NCBI GenBank assembly: GCA_049518415.1
Contig: JBEKRX010000005.1
Coordinates: forward strand, 50,956 to 114,955
From: CAVQND01 sp049518415
GTDB taxonomy: Bacteria > Verrucomicrobiota > Verrucomicrobiia > Limisphaerales > UBA8199
Direction: 5' to 3'
Length of the DNA stretch: 64,000 nucleotides
Part shown: in pieces, positions 58,901 through 64,000 of the stretch
How the letters are laid out: each line of letters begins with the position of its first letter
Numbering within the stretch: the first letter of the stretch is position 1
Notes under the pieces: model-generated
What the model was told of the DNA's origin: nothing
Databases searched by the model: none
The model's input: only the letters and a program-made list of their open reading frames with translations
Translations under genes and position numbers: made by a program

Positions 58901-61843
58901 GCCTGGAGAGCCAGTCCAGGGCGTTGAGGCTTTGAGGGTGCCATCCACGAAAAGCCGGCCGCCGCTGGCATCCACCACGAACGCCACGTAATGCCACCGA
59001 CCGTCGGCAACAAAGCCCCCATCCATTCCGTCGCCGCCTCCCCAGACATGGGAGGTTGAATTCTTAAAATACCAGGCATGAATGTTCCCTGAAACAAGGA
59101 AGAGCTGATAGCCGTTAAAGGATCCGGACCAGTACTTGTTTATGATGCCTCTGCTGGTGCTGTCGACTTGACTGGTCTTGATCCAAGCCGAGATGGTTAG
59201 CGGATAGGCGTTGAGCACGCCCTGGTTGGTCACGGTAACGACGTCATCCAGGCCGTCGAAGGACAGGGCGTATGTGGAAGCTGGGGGGTTGCCGGCTCCC
59301 CAGCCAACCACCGTACCGTCGGTCTTGAGGGCCAAACTGTGGCCGAAGCCCGCCGCAATCGCCGCCACGTTGCTCAAGCCGGTAGGGACGTTGGTCTGGC
59401 CGTAGGAGTTGTCTCCCCAGCCAATGACCGTCCCGTCAGCCTCGAGAGCCAGGCTGTGCGAACTGCCCGCCGCAACCGCGAGGCAGTTGGTCAAGCCCGC
59501 AGGAATGGTGGTCTGGCCGTAGGCGTTGTCTCCCCAGCCAATGACCGTCCCGTCAGCCTCGAGAGCCAGGCTGTGCGAACTGCCCGCCGCAACCGCGAGG
59601 CAGTTGGTCAAGCCCGCAGGAATGGTGGTCTGGCCGGAACCGTTGGCCCCCCAGCCCACGACCGTGCCATCGGTCTTGAGCGCCAGGTTGTGCCACTGGC
59701 CTGCCGCTATGTTGGTGGCGAACCCCCTGGGGACGGTGATTGAGGGAATTGCGGGTGCGTACCGCAGTTCGGTGGCGGCAGCCGTGACCCGCGGCGCGGC
59801 GGCGTCCCAGGAGCGCCAGGTGCCGAGGGCGAAGTTGTTGGTGGTGGCATAAGTGCCTTCGAGCGCTGAGACCTGGGCGTTGAAGGAAATCAGGTTGGTC
59901 AGATAGTAATTTCCCAGGGCCGTGTAGAGCGGCCAGTTGATGTTGGCGCCGGTGAAGGTGAGGCTGCCAAGGAAGTTGCTGAGGTTTTGTCCCGCGCTGA
60001 CGATGGCGGGAATCCGCAAGCCTTTTTCGCGGAAGCACATTGGATTCTCCTCGGCCAGTTGCAGATAGGCGTAGGCGCCCATGAACCATTCCTGGGGATT
60101 CGCCAGGGGCGCGCTCCCGAGCGTCGGCTGGCCGAGATTGCTGGACAGGAACTGCGCGATGTAGTTCAGGTTGGCATCCAACGGTCGTGCGGCGAGTTGT
60201 TGCGCCACATCAGAGGTGGCCAAATCCAAGGACAGATAGGGGGAGAGGTTGTTATCCGCCGCGTAGCTGGCGGCATAACTGTAAAAGTCGTTCTCGTAAT
60301 TCGGAGCGATAGCGTATTCGCTCCAAGTCATGGTGTTCCCGGGATTCTGCACCCCGTAGAACAGGGCGGCGTTTGCCGGCCCGATCAGGTATTGATCCCG
60401 CTCAGACGTTGCGAAGCCGAAGAAGATGTCCTGTTCGAGGCGGTTGAGGCTGGCTTGCACGTTCACCAGGCTGCTGCGAATGTCGTCCACGCTGCCGTTG
60501 AGATGGGCGATTTGCCGGCCTTGAGCGTCCAACGTGATTTCGATATTCGCGAACTGCTGGTTCATAGTGTCGAAAATGGTGGTGAGCGACTGGTCCACGC
60601 GGTCGAAGCGGTAGTTCATGTTGGCGCTGAGGTCCCCCATGAGGGTTTGGATGTTGCTGATCTGCTGCGCCATAGCGCTCTGGGCGTCTTGACCGCCGCT
60701 AAAAAGGTTGAAGAGGCCGAGGCCGCCTGATATCAACGAGTTCAAACCACCTGCTTGGCCAAGGCAAAGGCCTCCAATCCCTATACCGAGCTGGGCCACG
60801 GCGATCACACCTTTTTCGGTCTGCTCGTTCTCATCGGAGGTTGTGTTGACGGGCAGGAGTTCGGACTGAACAAGGACGGCTGCGGTGGCACAGGCAATCT
60901 TTGCCGGCTGGCCCTGTTGCACCTGGGCCTGTAGCTGCGCGTTAGCGTCAATGGCCGCTTGATTGGTTAGGTAGGCCAGCAGGTCTGGCTGGCTCTGGTT
61001 AATCTGCGCCAGCGTCGCCAAGTTGGTGTGGATGGTGTCCCAGATGGTCTGCATCTCGTTGGTGAACAGGTTCATCACCTGGTCGCTGGAGACCGTCAAG
61101 CTGCCGTTGGCGTTGGTCTGGCTCCACGCCAGCAGGTTCGTCATGGTCAAGTTGTCGTGGAGCGGCGAGTTGGTGTTGCCGATGATCCCGGCAGGGGTGT
61201 CTGCCAGCGAGACCCCCGTTTCCGGCAACAGCAGGCGGTCCAGGGCGCTCGCGAACCCCGCGTTGGCGTGGCCACGGGCTACACAGTCGTCCACCAACGC
61301 CTTGCGCTTGAGCGTCTGCTTTTCGGACGCGAAGAGGCCTTGGTTGCCCGCATCCACCAGGGAGCAGATGAGCTGGGCCGGCGGGACATTCGAGTTGTAG
61401 TCAGCCGGGCCAAGCATGAAGTTGTTCAGCATCGTCAAGTTGACCGGAATGAAGTTGGTGCGCGCCGGCACCTGGCGCAAGGCATCCAGATACGCCGCGA
61501 CGATTTCGTCGGGACAGCCGTTGGTGCGGATATAGGCGGGTGCGCTGGCGCGGTAGCGCTGGAGGGCGTTGCTCGACACCCCGGCCAGGGCGATCGGGTC
61601 GGCATAGGGATTGCGGCGATGGAGTTCAAGAAGCACCTGCAAGCATGCTTCCAGCTCGGGCTTTAGGGCCAGATGAGTGTGCAGGTGGGCGGAATACACC
61701 AGGCGCTGGAAGTCGGCGGGGCTGACGGTGACGCTCTCGCCTTGGGCTCGCGCGGCCAGAGCGGAGCTGACCAGGGCAAGTGCTGCCAGCAGGGCGATGG
61801 GAGAGCGTGACGCAAACATTCGGACATAGGTTTTCGTTTTCAT
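55931..61843 (-). CDS. Giant secreted RCC1-repeat protein with inserted LamG domain
   Basis: 1970 residues; ATG 61843 gives a signal peptide (SPIALLAALALVSSALAARA). The N-terminal 700 residues are helical, with a coiled coil at about 390-470 (SNIQTLMGDLSANMNYRFDR, LTTIFDTMNQQFANIEITLD). From about 700 to 1735 run some 21 RCC1-type units of about 39-45 residues (HSLALKADGTVVGWGDN ... IPSGLSNVVAIAAG). A LamG jellyroll (about 850-1080, TYALSFDGLDDVVTVTNQGV, WHYVAFVVDASGGRLFVDG) interrupts the array after unit four. RCC1 units form beta-propellers that bind proteins or glycans. The end RFYRLALPMP is a typical beta tail. Probably an extracellular binding protein. Confidence 0.9.
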   Translation of the reverse strand: MKTKTYVRMFASRSPIALLAALALVSSALAARAQGESVTVSPADFQRLVYSAHLHTHLALKPELEACLQVLLELHRRNPYADPIALAGVSSNALQRYRASAPAYIRTNGCPDEIVAAYLDALRQVPARTNFIPVNLTMLNNFMLGPADYNSNVPPAQLICSLVDAGNQGLFASEKQTLKRKALVDDCVARGHANAGFASALDRLLLPETGVSLADTPAGIIGNTNSPLHDNLTMTNLLAWSQTNANGSLTVSSDQVMNLFTNEMQTIWDTIHTNLATLAQINQSQPDLLAYLTNQAAIDANAQLQAQVQQGQPAKIACATAAVLVQSELLPVNTTSDENEQTEKGVIAVAQLGIGIGGLCLGQAGGLNSLISGGLGLFNLFSGGQDAQSAMAQQISNIQTLMGDLSANMNYRFDRVDQSLTTIFDTMNQQFANIEITLDAQGRQIAHLNGSVDDIRSSLVNVQASLNRLEQDIFFGFATSERDQYLIGPANAALFYGVQNPGNTMTWSEYAIAPNYENDFYSYAASYAADNNLSPYLSLDLATSDVAQQLAARPLDANLNYIAQFLSSNLGQPTLGSAPLANPQEWFMGAYAYLQLAEENPMCFREKGLRIPAIVSAGQNLSNFLGSLTFTGANINWPLYTALGNYYLTNLISFNAQVSALEGTYATTNNFALGTWRSWDAAAPRVTAAATELRYAPAIPSITVPRGFATNIAAGQWHNLALKTDGTVVGWGANGSGQTTIPAGLTNCLAVAAGSSHSLALEADGTVIGWGDNAYGQTTIPAGLTNCLAVAAGSSHSLALEADGTVIGWGDNSYGQTNVPTGLSNVAAIAAGFGHSLALKTDGTVVGWGAGNPPASTYALSFDGLDDVVTVTNQGVLNAYPLTISAWIKTSQVDSTSRGIINKYWSGSFNGYQLFLVSGNIHAWYFKNSTSHVWGGGDGMDGGFVADGRWHYVAFVVDASGGRLFVDGTLKASTPWTGSPGATTTLRPVCLGYYRQSQPTNGFYSGLLDEVRIWNVARSQTDIQGDMLHGLTGTEPGLIAYWKLDEGTGATARNSAVTTGSACDGQLAGPTWVPATIPFGLSNVLAIAAGYHHSLALKADGTLVAWGDDTYGQTSVPPDLKNVVAIAGGGYHSCALKADGTLVAWGDDTYGQTNVPPHIKDVVAIAGGGYHSCALKADGTVVVWGDNSQRQSLVPPALTWRGAIAAGQGYGLALRADGTVVGWGWYIQNVGHINIPSGLSNVVAIAAGWDHSLALKSDGTVVGWGDNDDGEISIPSSANNVVAIAAGGSYSLALNADGTVVGWGDNTYGAISIPSDLANVEAIAAGNCHSLALQADGTVVGWGHNADGEINIPSGLSNVVAIAAGDCHSLALKSDGTVVGWGDNSLGEINIPSSANNVVAIAAADSYSLALKADGTVVAWGDNSNGQTNLPPGLTNVVAIAARSDNNFALKADGTVVFWGYNGWGQNAPLVALTNVAAVAAGGYHDMALRTDGAVVDWGMGSGLNGSIITMPAGLINVAAIAAGSRYSLALKADGTVVGWGLNDWGQISIPSGLTNVVAVAAGDQHGLALKADGTVVGWGANTWGEISIPAGLGNVVATAGGFGHSLALKSDGTVVGWGDSTWGEISIPAGLGNVVAIAAGGFHSLALKADGTAVGWGNNDFGQINIPSGLSNVVAIAAGYWHSLALRADGTVVGWGDNKFGQINIPSGLSNVVAVAAGSDRSLFLTAAGISGTGANQGVSFVRAQIPARVAALFRSCNLNTVNELGLTGSALDTAAGQLSGAKMLLTDVLELGLPYTLANDDVLHGFLYGSESLIDTSAATTFLQTQNAQLQVSPTAPAQALTQVAALRYLRFQDRLNQCLTNLQATGQPEIPRLVGHTLRLLNLLRDAWTQPTNSPPPVLEIGSVSTPPSLLLYGEPYMRYTLQFRDTLSVPGWATTNTLTGLQDGQTSTPPFSGGPQRFYRLALPMP
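59408..59636. repeat. Identical tandem RCC1 units at DNA level
   Basis: 59408-59519 and 59525-59636 are identical over 112 bp (start GTTGTCTCCCCAGCCAATGA), a 117-bp period equal to 39 residues. Other units in the array are more diverged, so this is a recent duplication. Confidence 0.9.
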
Positions 61844-62352
61844 GAGGTTGGCCTGGAGATTTGTGAAGAGCAGAACTGGAGAAAAAGGATTGAGAAGAGC
61901 GGAACATTGGGCGCCTTCCAATATGCCGTCGCGAGCCGGCGACAGGAAATCCGCCGGAAGGAGGTTGCAGAATAGAGCGGGTGAATTTTCGCCAGCCCTT
62001 CACCCGAACAACAGCCAACTGAAGCTCGTGTTGCATACTCGGTTTGCACGCACGGCTCGCCGGCTGCAGCGGAAAAAGTCAGCGGCTAGTGCAGGCAACG
62101 GTGCAACATAATGCACGGAATGGACGAAAAAGCAAGCCGAATACTTGGCCCCCAATCATTAGCCAAGGAAGCAAGCGCCCGTGAGGTCCCCAGGAGCGCC
62201 GTGATAGGGCACTATTGAATGGCGGGTGACAACGTTCGGAGGGGTCAAAACGGCTTTTTTGAGGAAAGTCGACGGACAAATGAGCGCAGCCACGTCGCCG
62301 CCCTCCTCTTTGGCGGTGCGTGTACACAGCCCGGCCCGGCTCGCTTTAAGGC

Positions 62353-62581
62353 AAAAGGCAAGGGGGTCGCGTCTCAACATTTGATTGCGCTGAAAAACCC
62401 CCTGTTTTTGAAGATGGCCGAGGATGGATGAAGAGTGTCGGGAATGCTTACGCGCTAATTTCGTCTGTACGCGATTTGAATCATCGAGGGATACATCGGA
62501 GATGGTCTTTTGCAGTGTCTCTTTTTGATCAGAGGGCTTTCATTGGCCACATTGGCCATTTTTGCCAAAACACTGGCCGGG
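62353..62581. repeat. Right inverted-repeat blocks beside the RCC1 gene
   Basis: Block B inverse at 62353-62384 and block A inverse at 62541-62581 mirror those at 55503-55720. The stretch between the two blocks differs on the two sides. The gap 61844-62676 holds these blocks; otherwise I see no gene or RNA in it. Confidence 0.88.
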
Positions 62582-62676
62582 CTCGGGCATCGTTACGGCT
62601 CAGGGCAAGAACTCAATGTTTGCAACGGCCGGGGGGTGTTTGGTATGCTGCGGTCCACCGCAATGGGACCGGCAAC

Positions 62677-63855
62677 ATGCTCACCATGAACTTCACTTTC
62701 ATTCAGCAGAACAGAGTTCGCCTCAGCCTCGGCGCGCTGAGCGCGCTGGCCTGCGTTTTTACTTTCTGCGCGCTGGCCCGAGCCGGCGCGCCGGCGCCGC
62801 CGCCTGAACGAGCCAAGGCCTTCTGTGTGGACTTTAACTGGGGGCCGGGCGGCTCGAACGGCTTCGCCCCGCCTGGGCTCTGGGCCGATGCGGTCCCCGC
62901 CCAACATGTCGAGTGGTATGCGAAGCTGGGCGCCAACACGATTCAGACTTTTGCCGTTTCCTGCAACGGCTATGCCTGGTACAAAGGAGGCAAAATCCCC
63001 GCCCAACCGGGATTGCGGCACGATTTCCTGCGTGAGGTGGTGAAACTGGGCCACCAGCAACACCTGCGGGTGATGGGGTATTTCTGCGTGGCGGCCAACA
63101 CTCGCTGGGGCAGCGAGCATCCGGGCCTCAGTTACGGCACGCCCAGCACCTACCACCTCCCCTTGACGGAGGCCTACCTGGATTACCTGGGCCTGGCAGT
63201 CCAGGAGGCTCTCACCCAATCGGGCATGGACGGCTTCATGGTGGACTGGCTCTGGAACCCGTCGGACCAGGCGCGCCAGGCCGCGCGCAACGGCCAGTGG
63301 CTCGAGGCCGAGCAAGCGCTCTTCCGGACCTTGACCGGCCAGCCGTTCCCCGCCCAGGGCGCGCCCGGGCCTGAGGCGCGCCGGCTCTACGAGCGCCAGG
63401 CGATTGAGCGTTGCTGGCGCCGCATTCATGATACCGCCAAACGCGTGAAACCGGACTGCGTCATCTGGCTTTCCTGCAACGATGTTCGCGACCCTCAATT
63501 GGCCGGGACCTCCGTGCTCCGGGAGGTCGACTGGATGATGGACGAGAGCGGGACGCCCGAGGCGATGCGCGCCGTCGCCGCGCAATTGGGCGCGCATACC
63601 CGCCGGATGCTTTGCCTGGTCGGTTGGGGTGAACGCCACGATGCCCGCAAGGTCCTGACCGACCCGGCCAACAGCACCTTCGATCTCTATGGCTTCACCA
63701 AGCCGGGCGCCAATTCCCTGCCCCTCCCCATCGAAACATACCTCGCCCAGCCGCTGGACTCCTTCCAGGGCAACGACCGTAACCTCGCCGCTCTCGCCCG
63801 CTTTTTCACCGGCAAACCCTTCGACTATGTTTCCCCGGCCCCCGCCGCTCGCTGA
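62677..63855 (+). CDS. Secreted TIM-barrel glycoside-hydrolase-like protein
   Basis: 392 residues from ATG 62677 (or 62686), starting a signal peptide (LGALSALACVFTFCALARAG). The long frame before it covers repeat DNA. Barrel-like strands: AKAFCVDFNWGPGG, WYAKLGANTIQTFAVSCNGY, HLRVMGYFCVAANTRWG, GMDGFMVDWLWNPSD and PDCVIWLSCNDVRDP. The layout recalls alpha-fucosidase (GH29)-like or related hypothetical glycosidases; Asp in FMVDWLWN could be catalytic, but I cannot fix the family. It is exported and may work with the other hydrolases here. Confidence 0.75.
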   Translation: MLTMNFTFIQQNRVRLSLGALSALACVFTFCALARAGAPAPPPERAKAFCVDFNWGPGGSNGFAPPGLWADAVPAQHVEWYAKLGANTIQTFAVSCNGYAWYKGGKIPAQPGLRHDFLREVVKLGHQQHLRVMGYFCVAANTRWGSEHPGLSYGTPSTYHLPLTEAYLDYLGLAVQEALTQSGMDGFMVDWLWNPSDQARQAARNGQWLEAEQALFRTLTGQPFPAQGAPGPEARRLYERQAIERCWRRIHDTAKRVKPDCVIWLSCNDVRDPQLAGTSVLREVDWMMDESGTPEAMRAVAAQLGAHTRRMLCLVGWGERHDARKVLTDPANSTFDLYGFTKPGANSLPLPIETYLAQPLDSFQGNDRNLAALARFFTGKPFDYVSPAPAAR

Positions 63856-63912
63856 ATCGGCGCGCCTGCCCTGCGGATTCCCGGGGTCGAGTGGAGTGGA
63901 GGCGCGCCCAGT

Positions 63913-64000
63913 TTAGGCCGACGGCTTCCGTTGTTTCTGCTCTTTCGAGCATCGTGGCAAACAACCGCCAGGCCATGCCGAACGTTTCCTCCACCCCCTC
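63913..64000 (-). CDS. Possible C-terminal end of a gene running out of the window
   Basis: The last 28 codons of one minus-strand frame end CSKEQKQRKPSA then stop at 63913-63915, a plausible basic C-terminus. The adjacent frame is also open, so this is weak; only 88 bp are available. Confidence 0.25.
   Translation of the reverse strand, partial: RGWRKRSAWPGGCLPRCSKEQKQRKPSA

Noticed and set aside
59300..59640. Tandem DNA repeats considered as a minisatellite or CRISPR
   Set aside because: They are in-frame RCC1 units of one coding sequence.

Overview
This GC-rich window looks like a chromosomal segment of a Verrucomicrobiota-type (PVC) bacterium, probably from soil or sediment. That is an inference from its contents: very large secreted proteins built from lamin-tail, CotH, LamG and RCC1 modules, DUF2341-LamG glycosidases, a prenyltransferase-repeat protein beside a giant PA14/coiled-coil membrane protein, Sel1 and TPR proteins, and many dispersed palindromic repeats. 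No rRNA, tRNA, CRISPR array, prophage or intact insertion sequence was seen.

Layout. 1-11.8 kb: a 5'-cut glycosidase-like secreted protein; a minus-strand run of small secreted proteins and a UroD-family protein; a plus-strand GH-A hydrolase and a Sel1 protein; then a cut-down TPR gene and a nucleotidyltransferase/small-protein pair. 12-17.8 kb, minus: pyrG, kdsB, a GH5 enzyme, a VWA protein and a NYN nuclease. 17.8-19.8 kb is a scrambled zone with an intact toxin-antitoxin pair, a second broken pair, REP-like hairpins and a broken copy of the NYN gene. 19.9-25 kb, plus: NfeD-type membrane protease, then NfnA, NfnB and a thymidylate-synthase-family protein. 25-39.2 kb, minus: a 2180-residue lamin-tail/CotH protein, a GH53 galactanase, a prenyltransferase-repeat protein and a 1489-residue membrane protein. 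39.5-43.5 kb: TPR lipoprotein, thrC, coaE. 43.8-48.9 kb, minus: a compact type VII secretion-like operon (WXG100 protein, coiled-coil protein, second W-x-D small protein, EssC/FtsK-like ATPase). 49.3-64 kb: a DPP-IV-type peptidase, a membrane adenylate cyclase, a MetX-MetW fusion, a giant RCC1/LamG protein and a TIM-barrel hydrolase-like protein.

The most interesting signals are (i) the minimal T7SS-like operon, whose two small proteins share the spacing W-x-D-x5-F-x-E-x-[FY]; (ii) three loci where a 34-38 bp insert made mainly of hexamers sits between direct copies of 34-41 bp of local sequence; (iii) two MITE-like families, one with about 19-bp terminal inverted repeats lying at the 5' ends of two secreted-protein genes; and (iv) two blocks (41 bp and 32 bp, one mismatch each) repeated in inverse orientation on either side of the RCC1 gene.

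Many minus- and plus-strand reading frames run through the wrong strand of high-GC genes and were ignored. Several start codons were moved downstream because the longest frame runs into repeats or skips a signal peptide. All functional calls are from reading motifs by eye; no database search was run.
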